Positions 17,054 through 27,700 are shown, numbered from the stretch's first letter. The stretch is 64,000 bases of DNA from Alteromonas sp. BMJM2 (GCF_027257845.1 NZ_JAPVOT010000015.1:48384-112383), one strand, 5' to 3'. The notes: generated from the sequence alone by a model not told the origin. Numbers and translations are program-made.

Positions 17054-18967
17054 CTACTCTACTTGTAGCGTAAAGCGATTAGGTTTATCTGGGCCTAGCT
17101 TCATACGTGAAACTGTCTCCTTACCATCTATTTCAACCTTAATAACATAGTCTCCGTAAAACCCTCTCGCTGCGAAGTTACCACTGTCATCAGTCTTACC
17201 ACTAAAATCGTTCCAAAAAGTGCTATATACAGTGTCATGCCAGGCCTTTTGGTTGAGTTTCGGTGACCAATCACGATGGTACATGGCTGCATTAGGTCGC
17301 CAATGCGCACCCGCCCAGAAACCCCATTTTTGAACTCCGACGGTTGCGGGATGACTGAAGAATATCGTTAAGAAGTCACGCGTATAATCTGCCTGCATTT
17401 GCTCATCGGACGTATCGATGTCGAACTCTGTTGCGCGTATCATCAAATTTGGAAAGGCTGAGTGATATTTATCTATGATGTCAAAAATTTGAGTTATAGG
17501 CGTAGGGGTCGCACTAAAGTGACTTTGCAGGCCGATACCGTGAACTGGCGCATCATTTGAAAGCAAATAGTCGATAGTATTGAAGTAATGGTCTTGATGA
17601 ACGCTGTTCCTACCGCCACCTGAAATAATAGAATAATCATTAATAAATAGGCGCGCACTAGGATTTTCTCTTTGTGCTTGAGAAAACCAATCAAGCATAA
17701 CTTGATCACCAAATGCGTCCATTAAATAGTGATTGTCGAAAGGCTCGTTTAAAACGTCCCATTCGTCAATTAGTTCGTGTGTTTTACTGCTTATATCGTG
17801 AATGTGGTCTTTAACCACACTTAAAATGTGCGGATTCGCTGCACGAGGGTTAGAATCTGGTAAGAAATGTTGAACCGAGTTAGGCATATTACGTTTTGAT
17901 GGCCAAACCATAACATGTCCCCGCGTATAGAGTTGGTGGTCCTTTAACCACGCCAGTGCGGCAAGCGCTCTCGATTGGCTAAAGTTATCATTCCACTCTC
18001 CAGACCAAGCCCCCCACTTAAGGTTATTTTCTAATCCACTTTGATTAAAGTTCTCTAACAGCTTTGTTCTGTACATTTTGCTATCTTCGTCGTTCATGAC
18101 TAAATGTCGAGCCGCGGCAACAGAGCCAAAGTGGTATAGATGTTTTTCGAAAGTGACACTTACCTTTGCGTCAGGCAAGGGCTTAGCGTTAGAGTCTTCG
18201 ACAACTATGGAAAAGTCGCCTTTTCGAAACTTTTCAATTCTTGCTGCAGCATCTCCTCGCCATTTGGCATCTAATTCTCGTCCGACATATGTAGGTTTGG
18301 TGACCGGTAAATCACCTATATCAATGCTGTTTCCAAAATTTAACAGACGTATATTGGCTATTTGTACTCTCTGTTTTTTATTGCCGCTGCCAAATCCAAA
18401 CTTAAGGAATATTTCATTATTATCAAAATTGTCTCGAATGGTCATAGGCAAAAGATATGTCTCCCACTCACCGGAGCTAACGAGTTGATGCATGAGATAT
18501 TTTGTATAATCTGGGGGCGGAGATTCTACATAAGCGCTCAAAAATCCAGTGCCTGTCTCGTCTGCTGACTCTACCATTCTGAAATAAACAAGTAGCAGTA
18601 CACTGTCGCCACGGCTTAGAGGCTCGATTATAGGGAAGTTAACCTGTCCATTCCAAAACTGTCCGTTAGGATTATCTACCGATATCTCAATTGCCTTTTT
18701 AAATAAAGGGTGATTAACCTCAACGGTGCGAGCATCACCAACCGGTCCCTGATTATCGCCTCTTTCTAAGCCGAAATTTGACTCTGGCAACGCGGGTATT
18801 ATTGATTTTCCGCCATCAGGAATGTTGAGATTGTCAGGTGAAGCCGATAAAGCTAGTTCTGCAGCAGAGCTTGAAGCACTGTAAAAGCATGGAGCAACCG
18901 AAGTGATTAGAAAAAAGACCGCATATGAAAATTGGCTAATTTTATGTTTTATTGTTAATTTAGGCAT
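17054..18967 (-). CDS. Secreted GH10 family glycoside hydrolase with N-terminal beta-sandwich (CBM-like) domain
   Basis: A 637-residue exported enzyme (signal peptide about 1-35). Residues about 75-215 form a beta-sandwich resembling a CBM_4_9-type carbohydrate-binding module. The GH10 barrel covers about 240-600. The proton-donor glutamate is in WDVLNEP (Glu408) and the nucleophile in RATEFDID (Glu514). YTRGHVMVWP, which contains the conserved GH10 His, also fits. GH10 enzymes are mostly endo-beta-1,4-xylanases, but the family also has members acting on other beta-linked glycans. No other xylan gene is nearby, so the substrate is open; xylose-containing stretches of ulvan are one option. It is monocistronic, convergent with the Gfo/Idh gene. 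Confidence 0.88.
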   Translation of the reverse strand: MPKLTIKHKISQFSYAVFFLITSVAPCFYSASSSAAELALSASPDNLNIPDGGKSIIPALPESNFGLERGDNQGPVGDARTVEVNHPLFKKAIEISVDNPNGQFWNGQVNFPIIEPLSRGDSVLLLVYFRMVESADETGTGFLSAYVESPPPDYTKYLMHQLVSSGEWETYLLPMTIRDNFDNNEIFLKFGFGSGNKKQRVQIANIRLLNFGNSIDIGDLPVTKPTYVGRELDAKWRGDAAARIEKFRKGDFSIVVEDSNAKPLPDAKVSVTFEKHLYHFGSVAAARHLVMNDEDSKMYRTKLLENFNQSGLENNLKWGAWSGEWNDNFSQSRALAALAWLKDHQLYTRGHVMVWPSKRNMPNSVQHFLPDSNPRAANPHILSVVKDHIHDISSKTHELIDEWDVLNEPFDNHYLMDAFGDQVMLDWFSQAQRENPSARLFINDYSIISGGGRNSVHQDHYFNTIDYLLSNDAPVHGIGLQSHFSATPTPITQIFDIIDKYHSAFPNLMIRATEFDIDTSDEQMQADYTRDFLTIFFSHPATVGVQKWGFWAGAHWRPNAAMYHRDWSPKLNQKAWHDTVYSTFWNDFSGKTDDSGNFAARGFYGDYVIKVEIDGKETVSRMKLGPDKPNRFTLQVE

Positions 18968-19078
18968 GAAAGTGCTCTGCTTTTATTTTCTCCTAACAAT
19001 ACTGCTAAACATAAGAACCCGTTACTGATTAATCGGTCGAAAATATTACATATTCGGCGTTGATGTCTCAGAAAAATG

Positions 19079-19846
19079 TTAACTGCTATCATGTTGGCCC
19101 GTTGAATCAAGCACTTGAGATCTTAGCTGAGAAGGCAGAGTTCCAAATAGTAATTTAAACTTTTTACTAAAGTAGCTATGTTCTGTAAATCCACATTGAT
19201 AGGCAATCTCCATAATGGGTAATGAAGTTTCAATGAGCATTTTTCTTGCATTTTCCAGTCTAACCTCGTTTAAAAGTTGCTTCGGTGTTTTAGATAGATA
19301 TTTTTTGAATCTGCGCTCCAACGCACTTACTGACAGAAAAGACAGCTTTGCTAATTCATCAATCGAAATATCTCGGTGATAGTTTTCTCTGATAAAGTCT
19401 ACGGGAGCTTTAATAGCACTGATAGTTGATAGTTCTGACGATGAACGCTCTAACTGATGTGTAAAACCGTAAGAGCCGATTATGTCACCCCGACGATTTA
19501 ATAATGGGCGTTTGGTGGTTGAGAACCATGCAAATTCACCATCTATCGCTAAGTTTAATTCCACCCTATTTGTTACCAATTCGCCCGCCATTACTTTCTG
19601 ATCATCTGTCATAAACTGTTTTGCTAGGTGGGGGGGAGAAAAGCATTCATCTGATTTTCCAACGACCTCTGCGAGGGATTTCAGTCCGAATTTATCCAGA
19701 AATACCTGATTAACATAGATAATTTTACTATTCTCGTTCTTTAGCCAAAATAGCGTTTCTGGTAGTAGATCGAGTAAATGTATAAGTTGCTTCAATCCGA
19801 TTTCTTCAAGAAATCTCATATCTACAATTTCTTTATCTGCAATCAT
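19079..19846 (-). CDS. AraC-family transcription regulator with N-terminal PAS domain
   Basis: A 255-residue regulator. Residues about 20-130 form a PAS fold (LPETLFWLKNENSKIIYVNQ, then GDIIGSYGFTHQLE). Residues about 150-245 are an AraC/XylS DNA-binding domain with two helix-turn-helix units (ISIDELAKLSFLSVSALERRFKKYL and IMEIAYQCGFTEHSYFSKKFK). The usual sugar-binding cupin of AraC is replaced by the PAS domain, so the signal may be a small ligand or redox state. It is divergent from the isomerase-MFS-GMC operon across 187 bases and is its most likely regulator. A direct repeat in that gap is a candidate binding site. Confidence 0.93.
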   Translation of the reverse strand: MIADKEIVDMRFLEEIGLKQLIHLLDLLPETLFWLKNENSKIIYVNQVFLDKFGLKSLAEVVGKSDECFSPPHLAKQFMTDDQKVMAGELVTNRVELNLAIDGEFAWFSTTKRPLLNRRGDIIGSYGFTHQLERSSSELSTISAIKAPVDFIRENYHRDISIDELAKLSFLSVSALERRFKKYLSKTPKQLLNEVRLENARKMLIETSLPIMEIAYQCGFTEHSYFSKKFKLLFGTLPSQLRSQVLDSTGQHDSS

Positions 19847-19885
19847 TTAATATTTATCCGCGTTCCGAAAAATCAAGAAATAATC

Positions 19886-19920
19886 ATAACGCCGATTATG
19901 TTGCATGTATAACCGATTTT
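19886..19920. promoter_or_regulatory. Candidate AraC-type binding site (direct repeat)
   Basis: Two copies of an ATAAC-CCGATT-like element begin at 19886 and 19909, about two helical turns apart, between the PAS-AraC gene and the divergent operon. This spacing suits direct-repeat half-sites of AraC proteins. The first copy has one extra base, so the match is imperfect. Confidence 0.35.
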
Positions 19921-19943
19921 ATATTACCCCTTGAAAAAGACCC

Positions 19944-19960
19944 TTGTTAACATCGTTTAC
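19944..19960. promoter_or_regulatory. Candidate operator with TGTTAAC / GTTTACA half-sites
   Basis: TGTTAAC and GTTTACA face each other across three bases in the divergent region, an imperfect palindrome typical of LacI/GntR-like operators. The same GTTTACA half-site occurs in the inverted repeat at 15768-15805. No LacI-type gene is in the window. Confidence 0.3.
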
Positions 19961-20033
19961 ATTAATTTTACATATGGTGTATTGATTGGTTAATTGCCAA
20001 GTACGCCATTTTCACAGAATTTAAGGATACTCG

Positions 20034-21089
20034 ATGCGAGAGATAAAGGGACCAGGTATTTTCTTAGCGCAATTTGCGTCTGACGAAGCTCCTTTTAATA
20101 GCTTAGATAGTATTTGCGAGTGGGCTGCCAGTATTGGCTTTAAAGGCGTTCAAATTCCGACGTGGGATAAGCGCTTATTCAACCTTGAACTAGCTGCTCA
20201 GAGTACCGATTATTGCCAAGAAGTAACCGGTATACTTGCAAAGCATGGTCTGACGCTTACCGAGCTATCAACGCACTTGCAAGGGCAGCTTGTTGCCTCG
20301 CACCCCGCATACGATGTAATGTTTGACGGTTTTGCCGACGAATCGGTACGTAACAATCCTGAAGCTAGGACGCAGTGGGCTATTAATCAATTACACCTGG
20401 CAGCAAAAGCCAGCGGTCGTCTTGGTCTTACGGCGCATGCAAGTTTCTCGGGGGCTCTTTTATGGCAAACATTTTACCCTTGGCCTCAAAGGCCACAAGG
20501 TTTAGTGGAAGAAGGGTTTAAAGAATTAGCAAGGCGTTGGAAACCTATATTAAATGCATTCGACGATGTGGGGTGTGACGTTTGTTATGAACTTCATCCT
20601 GGCGAGGATTTGCATGACGGGATCACCTTTGAAATGTTTTTAAATGAGGTCGATAACCACCCGCGCGCCAATATTCTTTATGACCCAAGCCATTTCGTTC
20701 TTCAACAGCTCGACTACCTTGCATTTATCGACATATATCAAGAGCGCATTAAGGCATTTCATGTCAAAGATGCCGAGTTCATACCCTCTGGCAAAATGGG
20801 AGTTTATGGCGGCTATCAACCATGGGTAGATCGTCCAGGACGTTTTCGATCATTAGGCGATGGTCAAATAGACTTCAAAGGTATTTTTTCAAAATTAACA
20901 GCAAATGGTTTTGATGGTTGGGCGGTAATGGAATGGGAATGCTGTATTAAGCATCCTGAAGATGGTGCTCGAGAAGGCGCCCAGTTTATAAAAGAGCATA
21001 TTATTCGGCCAACTGACAAAGCCTTCGATGACTTTGCTGATAGTGGCGCCGACCGTGTTTTGAATCGCAAAATACTTGGTCTTAAATAG
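20034..21089 (+). CDS. Sugar phosphate isomerase/epimerase-like TIM-barrel protein
   Basis: A 351-residue AP-endonuclease-2-like TIM barrel. Metal-binding candidates occur along the barrel strands: CYELHPGEDLHD (Glu, His), YDPSHFVLQQ (Asp, His), FHVKDAE (His, Asp) and VMEWEC (Glu). These are the usual positions for a divalent metal site in this superfamily, as in xylose isomerase, IolE/IolI and the 3-keto-glycoside-processing isomerases. No signal peptide, so cytoplasmic. It is the first gene of an operon with an MFS transporter (11-base gap), a Tat subunit and a GMC dehydrogenase. In that setting a keto-sugar isomerase or lyase role is likely. The precise reaction is not readable. Confidence 0.88.
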   Translation: MREIKGPGIFLAQFASDEAPFNSLDSICEWAASIGFKGVQIPTWDKRLFNLELAAQSTDYCQEVTGILAKHGLTLTELSTHLQGQLVASHPAYDVMFDGFADESVRNNPEARTQWAINQLHLAAKASGRLGLTAHASFSGALLWQTFYPWPQRPQGLVEEGFKELARRWKPILNAFDDVGCDVCYELHPGEDLHDGITFEMFLNEVDNHPRANILYDPSHFVLQQLDYLAFIDIYQERIKAFHVKDAEFIPSGKMGVYGGYQPWVDRPGRFRSLGDGQIDFKGIFSKLTANGFDGWAVMEWECCIKHPEDGAREGAQFIKEHIIRPTDKAFDDFADSGADRVLNRKILGLK

Positions 21090-21100
21090 GAACACACAAA

Positions 21101-22336
21101 ATGACAAATACGGATATTAGTGGTTCGCAGGCTTCAAGACTGTTTTTGCTTAGCTGTATTGCACTTACCGTTACTGCAATGACATTTGGTATTCGAGCGG
21201 GAATTTTAGGTCAATTAGGGGTTGAGTTTGACCTTTCAAATGAACAGCTTGGTTATGTAAACCTAATGGCTTTTTGGGGATTTCCGCTGGCGACGATGTT
21301 TGGCGGAGTGTTGTATAACGCGATAGGTGCTAGGGCATTAATTTGGATAGCTTTTGCCTGCCATTTATTAGGATTAGTCCTTACGATATATGCCCAAAGT
21401 TTCTGGGGGCTAATGTTGTCATCCTTATTTATTGGTTTTGCAAATGGCTCCGTTGAGGCTGGCTGCAATCCCGTCATCGCTGATTTATTTAAAAATAATA
21501 AAACAACCATGCTCAATAAATTTCACGTTTGGTTTCCAGGAGGGATAGTCATTGGTGCTCTCATTTCTTGGTTTATGACCAACGCAGGAATAGGATGGCA
21601 ATGGCAAATTGCCGTTATGTTGTTGCCCACGTTACTTTATGGTGCGCTATTAATGGGCGCAGTATTTCCTCAGCCTGACAAAGCAATACTGTCGACATCA
21701 AGTAATTTTAAGCACCTTCTTACGCCTGTGTATTTTTTCCTAGTGTTTTGTATGACGATTACGGCAACTACCGAATTAGGCACAACACAATGGATTCAAA
21801 AAATAATGGGCGAAAACGATGTTCATCCAATGATCATCATGGCCTTGATTTTTGGCATCATGTCAGTGGGTCGATACTTCGCCGGCCCGTTAGTGCATAG
21901 GTTTAACCCTAGTGGCGTGCTGCTTTGTTCTGCAATCATTTCTACCGTTGGTCTCTTTCTACTTTCTCAATTGAGTGGTTCGATGATTTACGTTGCAACG
22001 ATTATTTTTGCTCTTGGCGTTACTTATTTCTGGCCGACCATGATTGGTTGTGTGGCCGAATATCTGCCAAAAACAGGTGCGTTAGGCATGTCATTAATTG
22101 GTGGTGCAGGAATGTTTGCTGTGGGTATTTGGAACCCAGTAATCGGCGGCTGGGTTGATGCAGCTGAGGCCAAAGCCATAGCTCAAGGCGCTACGCCAGA
22201 GATAGTGGCTACAGTTGCAGGGCCTGCTGTATTGCAGAATTTAATGATATTTCCTTTGGTGTTGATTGTTGCTTACGCCGGTTTTTTCTTCTACATGAAA
22301 AACCGTAATAACGCTATTGAGCCTGTAACCAACTGA
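21101..22336 (+). CDS. MFS transporter (sugar porter-like)
   Basis: A 411-residue integral membrane protein with about 12 hydrophobic helices, without signal sequence. Conserved small-residue helices such as GSVEAGCNPVIADLF and MSLIGGAGMFAVGIWNPVIGGWVD are typical of the major facilitator superfamily. It lies between the isomerase and the Tat subunit gene with gaps of 11 and 9 bases, so its cargo is probably the keto-sugar or related product made in the periplasm by the downstream GMC enzyme. The direction is presumably import. Substrate specificity is inferred from context only. Confidence 0.9.
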   Translation: MTNTDISGSQASRLFLLSCIALTVTAMTFGIRAGILGQLGVEFDLSNEQLGYVNLMAFWGFPLATMFGGVLYNAIGARALIWIAFACHLLGLVLTIYAQSFWGLMLSSLFIGFANGSVEAGCNPVIADLFKNNKTTMLNKFHVWFPGGIVIGALISWFMTNAGIGWQWQIAVMLLPTLLYGALLMGAVFPQPDKAILSTSSNFKHLLTPVYFFLVFCMTITATTELGTTQWIQKIMGENDVHPMIIMALIFGIMSVGRYFAGPLVHRFNPSGVLLCSAIISTVGLFLLSQLSGSMIYVATIIFALGVTYFWPTMIGCVAEYLPKTGALGMSLIGGAGMFAVGIWNPVIGGWVDAAEAKAIAQGATPEIVATVAGPAVLQNLMIFPLVLIVAYAGFFFYMKNRNNAIEPVTN

Positions 22337-22345
22337 GAACTATTT

Positions 22346-22957
22346 ATGAATAATGTAAACGAAATCAATCACAGGCGCAGAGCGTTCTTACAAAAACTAT
22401 CTCATACACTGGGCTCTGCAGCGGCTTTATCTGTTGCTACTGGCTCTGGTATATCAGTAGCATTTGCTTATACACCAAGGGCCGACAGTGCAAATAATCC
22501 AGGCCTACTTTTTAGTCAGATGCAGATGCAAATACTCAGTGATATTTGCGCCACTATTTTACCCACTACAACTACAAAAAGTGCTGCAGACGTAGATTGT
22601 CACGGCTTTGTAGATCATCAATTAGTGCAGTGTCACAGTGAGCAGCAGCAAAAAATATGTATCGATGCTGTTTCCCTAGTATCCGAGAATGCGCAGTCTG
22701 CATATGGCGATGTATTCAGCAATATTAATGAAAAGCAAAGAATTAAAGTATTGGAAGACATCGAAGCACGCACTTCGGCAACACGAGAGCAAAAAGAGCA
22801 GTTCAGCTTCTTAAAATCACTCATTGTTTTTGGTTACTTCACATCAGAGGAAGGGATTACCAAAGCCACGAATTTTCAACCCTACCCAGGCGGATTTAAA
22901 GGGTCAATTCCGGTTACCGCAGACACTAAGGTCTGGGGTTCGTTGAATTACTACTAA
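22346..22957 (+). CDS. Gluconate 2-dehydrogenase subunit 3-like protein with Tat signal (small subunit of GMC dehydrogenase)
   Basis: A 203-residue protein that starts with a twin-arginine signal (HRRRAFLQKL followed by a hydrophobic stretch to about residue 42). The remainder matches the gluconate-2-dehydrogenase subunit 3 type, with QMQILSDICATILPTT near the start of the mature part and YFTSEEG before a PYPGGFKGSIP end. Such subunits carry the signal peptide for a partner flavoprotein, which crosses the membrane folded as a hitch-hiker. The partner is the GMC dehydrogenase 17 bases downstream, which has no signal of its own. Cofactor binding in the small subunit is not expected. Confidence 0.9.
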   Translation: MNNVNEINHRRRAFLQKLSHTLGSAAALSVATGSGISVAFAYTPRADSANNPGLLFSQMQMQILSDICATILPTTTTKSAADVDCHGFVDHQLVQCHSEQQQKICIDAVSLVSENAQSAYGDVFSNINEKQRIKVLEDIEARTSATREQKEQFSFLKSLIVFGYFTSEEGITKATNFQPYPGGFKGSIPVTADTKVWGSLNYY

Positions 22958-22974
22958 ACGAGAAAATAAACGTT

Positions 22975-24708
22975 ATGAATGAGAAATTGTACATAAACGA
23001 AACACGCGAACAGTTTGATGTACTTGTCGTTGGCTCTGGAGTGACTGGCGGGTGGGCTGCAAAAGAATTTACCGAGCGTGGCTTCAAAGTCCTAATGATT
23101 GAACGTGGCAGAGTTGTTGAGCATAGAAAGGACTATCCAACGGAGGCCAAACCCGCTTGGACTTTTCCCAACAGAACTAAAGTGAATGACTTGCTTACCG
23201 AGCAGGAGTACAGCGTCCAGTCCAAGTGCTATGCATTTAACGATACAACTAAACATTTCTTTGGAAATGATCGTGATTTACCGTATTCGACAGAAGACGG
23301 TACGGATTTTAATTGGATCCGTGGAAATCAATTGGGCGGAAAATCATTGACATGGCATCGTCAAACCTACCGCATGAGCGACTACGACTTTACAGCAAAT
23401 AAGAAAGATGGGTATGGAAACGATTGGCCTATTCGTTATAAAGATTTAGAAAAATACTACGGTTATGTAGAAAAATTTGTTGGTATTTCTGGCAACACCG
23501 ATGGTCTTAAGCAGCTTCCTGATAGCGATTGTTTACCACCTTTTGACATGAAAGTGCCTGAAATAGAAGCTAAAAAGCGTATGGCAGAAAACTTCCCAGA
23601 TCGCCCAATGGTTATTGGACGGGCTGCGCATTTGTCAAGTCCGTCACAGTTTCACATAGAACAAGGGCGTATGAAGTGTCAAGCAAGAGACGAATGTCAG
23701 AAAGGCTGCTCTCTTGGTGCCTATTTTTCAACCCAGAGCTCAACGTTACCAGCCGCTGTTAAGACCGGCAATCTTCATATTGCTCCTAATAGTGTTGTTC
23801 ACAGTTTAATTTATGATCATGGTAAAAACCGTGTTAGAGGCGTAAAAGTCATTGATGCACAAAGCTTAAGTACCAGAGAGTATTTTGGCAACGTCGTTTT
23901 TTTATGTGCATCAACTATTGCGTCAACCCAAGTGCTACTCAACAGTAAGACTAGGGCTCGTCCAAATGGTATTGCGAACAGTTCCGGAGTCACCGGACAT
24001 TATCTCATGGACCATTGCTACAACGCGCGTGCTCAAGGCAAGTTGCCAGGTTGGGAGGATGAGTATTATTCGGGGCGCCGCCCAACGGGTATCTATGTGC
24101 CTAACTTCCAATATACGCCTGAAAAATACAAAAAGAATTATGTTCGTGGATATGCTCTTGGTGGTGAAGCTAATAGGAGTGACTTCAAAGGGAGAGCCAC
24201 TAACGACGGAATTGGCGCTGATTTTAAAAACTCTCTGACAAAGCCAGGAGCCTGGCATTTCGGATTTTATGCCCAGGGTGAGATGCTTCCGAAATTCGAC
24301 AATCAAGTATCCCTTAGCTCGAGCAAAACAGATAGGTGGGGCATGCCACAGCTGCATTTCAATGTCCGCTGGTCAGACAACGAAAAAGCGATGATGGATG
24401 ACTGTGCTATCGAATCGGAGAAAATGCTACGAGCAATAGGTTGTGAAGACATTCAAACTTCCGTCTCGTATCACAATAGCCCTCCCGGCTCAGCGATTCA
24501 TGAGCTAGGTACGGCAAGAATGGGCCGCGACCCTAAAGATTCAGTGCTCAATGCTTACAACCAAGCACATGATATTCCAAATCTATTTGTTACCGATGGC
24601 TCGAGCTATTGCTCGTCGGCGACAGTAAACCCTTCACTCACATTTATGGCGCTGACAGTTAGAGCTGTTGAATTTTGTGTTGAAGAAATGAAACAACGAA
24701 GGATCTGA
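22975..24708 (+). CDS. GMC-family FAD-dependent dehydrogenase (large subunit), glucoside/sugar dehydrogenase-like
   Basis: A 577-residue flavoprotein. FAD-binding GxGxxG lies at residues 20-25 (VVGSGVTGG). A cysteine cluster KCQARDECQKGC sits mid-protein, resembling the Fe-S ligands of FAD-dependent glucose dehydrogenase alpha subunits. The C-terminal active-site region has a His in SAIHELGTARMG and the Asn in NPSLTFMAL. No signal peptide: export should use the Tat signal of the subunit encoded just upstream. Related complexes oxidise sugars or glycosides at C1 or C3 and pass electrons to the respiratory chain. A second, diverged copy with the same partner type is at 32548-34266. The substrate is not known, and a keto-sugar product fits the neighbours. 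Confidence 0.92.
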   Translation: MNEKLYINETREQFDVLVVGSGVTGGWAAKEFTERGFKVLMIERGRVVEHRKDYPTEAKPAWTFPNRTKVNDLLTEQEYSVQSKCYAFNDTTKHFFGNDRDLPYSTEDGTDFNWIRGNQLGGKSLTWHRQTYRMSDYDFTANKKDGYGNDWPIRYKDLEKYYGYVEKFVGISGNTDGLKQLPDSDCLPPFDMKVPEIEAKKRMAENFPDRPMVIGRAAHLSSPSQFHIEQGRMKCQARDECQKGCSLGAYFSTQSSTLPAAVKTGNLHIAPNSVVHSLIYDHGKNRVRGVKVIDAQSLSTREYFGNVVFLCASTIASTQVLLNSKTRARPNGIANSSGVTGHYLMDHCYNARAQGKLPGWEDEYYSGRRPTGIYVPNFQYTPEKYKKNYVRGYALGGEANRSDFKGRATNDGIGADFKNSLTKPGAWHFGFYAQGEMLPKFDNQVSLSSSKTDRWGMPQLHFNVRWSDNEKAMMDDCAIESEKMLRAIGCEDIQTSVSYHNSPPGSAIHELGTARMGRDPKDSVLNAYNQAHDIPNLFVTDGSSYCSSATVNPSLTFMALTVRAVEFCVEEMKQRRI

Positions 24709-24792
24709 TGTTAAAGGTATTGGGTTAAGACCTCATAAACCATTTGAATATAAATGGCACAACAATAAAAACAGGATATCAAAGGACACACA

Positions 24793-27700
24793 ATGGCTAA
24801 GAAAATACACACTGGAAGCATTACTAATGCGTTTAAGTACTCATTGGTAGCCTCTGCAATTATTGGCATGACTTCAACATCGTTATGCGCCCAAGAATTA
24901 CAAGATAAAGAGGAAAGTGATGAGGAGTCACTGGAAATTATTGAAGTAAAAGGGACCAGGGGTGCGCTAATAAACGCACAAAATATGCGACGAGAAGGCG
25001 ATACATTATTGGATGCGCTTTCTGCATCGGACATTGGCGCTTTACCTGACAGAAGTATTTTAGAAGCAATATCGCGTGTTCCTGGTGTAACGATTGGTCG
25101 ATTTGCAGCGCCAAATGATCCTGACCACTTTGGTACTGAAGGTAGTGGACTTGTTGTACGTGGGTTAACCCAAGTGCGCAGTGAGTTTAATGGCCGCGAT
25201 ACATTTACAGCAAATTCTGGCCGTTCTTTAAGTTTCGAAGATATTCCTCCAGAGTTAATTGGTAGCGTTGAGGTATTTAAAAACCAAACTGCAGATATGA
25301 TTGAAGGAGGTATAGCAGGAACTGTCAACCTCATCACTAAAAAGCCATTTGATAATGGCGGTGGGCGCAAAGTTTCAGTATCGGCAGACGTGACGTATGG
25401 AGATTTTATTGGCGAGACTACACCGTCATTTTTCGGTTTGTATAGCGACACGATTGATACAAATAATGGACAGTTTGGCTGGCTATTTAATGTGTCACAA
25501 TCGCAACTGAAAGCGCAATCTGATGGTGTTCAAGTAGGTATCCTAGATCCACACGAAGAATTTGATAATCAATTAGTACCGCGCTCCATGCGCCTTACAC
25601 GCAAAAAAGATGACCGTGAGCGTGAAGGTTATGCTGGTGTTCTTCAGTTTGAAAGCAATGATGGAAAACTAAACGCGACGGCAGAATTTATTCGTTCAGA
25701 ATCGAGCCTAGCATGGACCGAGAGCGCGGTTGAATGGGGTGATGACGACTTTAATCGTTCCACTAAACCCGCTCAGGGTACGCAATATGAATTTGGCGAC
25801 GATGGCGTATTTCAAAGAGGATTTATTACTACCGATGCAGGCTGGCGTGGTGCAGACAATTTACGTCAGCCAGGCGGTCAGTATGGTGGACTGCATCCAC
25901 TCGTCAGTCGAGCGCGCTTAGACGACTCTCAAGTGCAAGATGTAAATTTAAACGTCGGATATACCCCTAATGATAGTTGGGCATTCAATATTGATTTTCA
26001 AAAAGTTACTGCGGAAACACAAATTCAGGACTTCCAAGTTCAAGGCGCTACTTATCTAGTATCTGGCATCGACTTAACTGACGGTAGTATTCCAAGTATC
26101 GAATTGCGTAATCCAAACTTTGCAAACGGTACTGAATCACCAAGCGAAAATTATTTTACTGATCCTCAATGGGGTTATCATCGTGCAGCTATGGATCATG
26201 TTTCAGATAATGACGGTGAACAAAATAGCTTCAGATTTGATGTGAAACATACATTTAGTGATGGACTTATTACTTCAATTACCAGTGGTGCTCGCTACGC
26301 AAAACGGGAGCAAACGTCGAGAGAGTCAACTTATAACTGGGGTAATTTGTCAGTTCCATGGTCGGGTGATACCGGCACAATGTACTGGTTTGATGACGAA
26401 CGTACAAATTTACCCACGGAAAACATTAGCTTCGAAGACTTTGGTCGAGGCGGTATTCTTGATATAGAGGGCGGCAACAACATAAGAATGCCTGCACTCT
26501 CTATTGCAGAAAATTACCGAGATAGTATTAACGGATTAAAAGCTATTTCAGGAGGATGGAGGCCACTTGGCGAGCGTGATGGCGTTATTGCTGGCACTGA
26601 CTTCTTACCTCAGGAGATCAATGATACATCCGAAACAACTACTGCGCTTTATGCTAAAGCTAATTTTGAAGGTGAACTTGCTAACGGAATGTATTACTCG
26701 GGTAATATAGGTTTGCGCTACGTCAAAATTGAAAATGCAACGAGTGGTTCAGTGCAATTCCCTGATAACCGCATAGACGGCCCGCTTGATTTGGATGCTT
26801 TACTCATACCGGAACAACAGGCATTTGGCAATAATGCCGCAGTTAGTAAGACTGCGGAAAACGATTATACAAATGTATTGCCTAGCTTAAATATTAAGTT
26901 AGATGTTAACGATGAATTTCTAGTTCGCCTTGGAATCTCTGAGGCCATTGCTCTGCCTCAATTGGGTTTATTGCGAAATACAGTAAACATTCGCGGAGAT
27001 GAAATTATAAGAGAATTCAGTGACACCGAAATAGGTGAGGATGGCCAGCCTGAAGTGATTAGTGCACAGTTCAATCGTTATCTTGCCGATGCCGGTAATC
27101 CATTTTTAAAACCTATGGAAGCGTGGAATTATGACCTAACGTTTGAGTGGTATTTTGCAGAAGATGGCAATGTTAATGTCTCTTTGTTCTATAAAGATAT
27201 CACAAATTACTTTATAAGCGGCTCAACAAACCGTGTGTTTACTAATAATGGTTCTACTCAGACCGTCGAAGTAAACGGTGCAACTAACGGTGAGAAAGGC
27301 AAGATTCAAGGGTATGAGCTGTCGTATCAACAATACTATAAAAACCTGCCAGATATACTGCAGGGTTTAGGCACACAGTTTAACTATACTTACGTAAAAG
27401 ATGAGGGCTCTCCGAATTCTAACCTATCCCCTGATCAGCCTGGTTCGCCAAGTACGGGCGGCGGGGAGTTTGAAGGGTTGCCTCTTGAGGGACTGTCTGA
27501 GCATACCTTTAACGCTACCCTGCTGTATCAAAATCACGGGGTTGACGCCCGCTTAGCGTATAACTGGCGTTCGGACTACTTATTGACGACTAGAGATGTT
27601 ATTACGCAATTGCCTATATTCAGTGAGGCTGCTGGTTTTCTCGACGGTTCTATTTTCTACAACGTTACGGAGAATGTTCAAGCGGGGCTTCAAATGAGTA

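Noticed and set aside
17035..17065. Imperfect inverted repeat between Gfo/Idh and GH10 genes
   Set aside because: It extends into the GH10 coding end and has no T-run; terminator function not supported.
23935..24357. 140-residue minus-strand frame inside the GMC gene
   Set aside because: Antisense shadow with low-complexity translation; the GMC frame is intact on the plus strand.
24711..25451. 246-residue minus-strand frame overlapping the TonB receptor start
   Set aside because: Antisense shadow of the receptor; the plus-strand frame has signal peptide, plug and barrel motifs.
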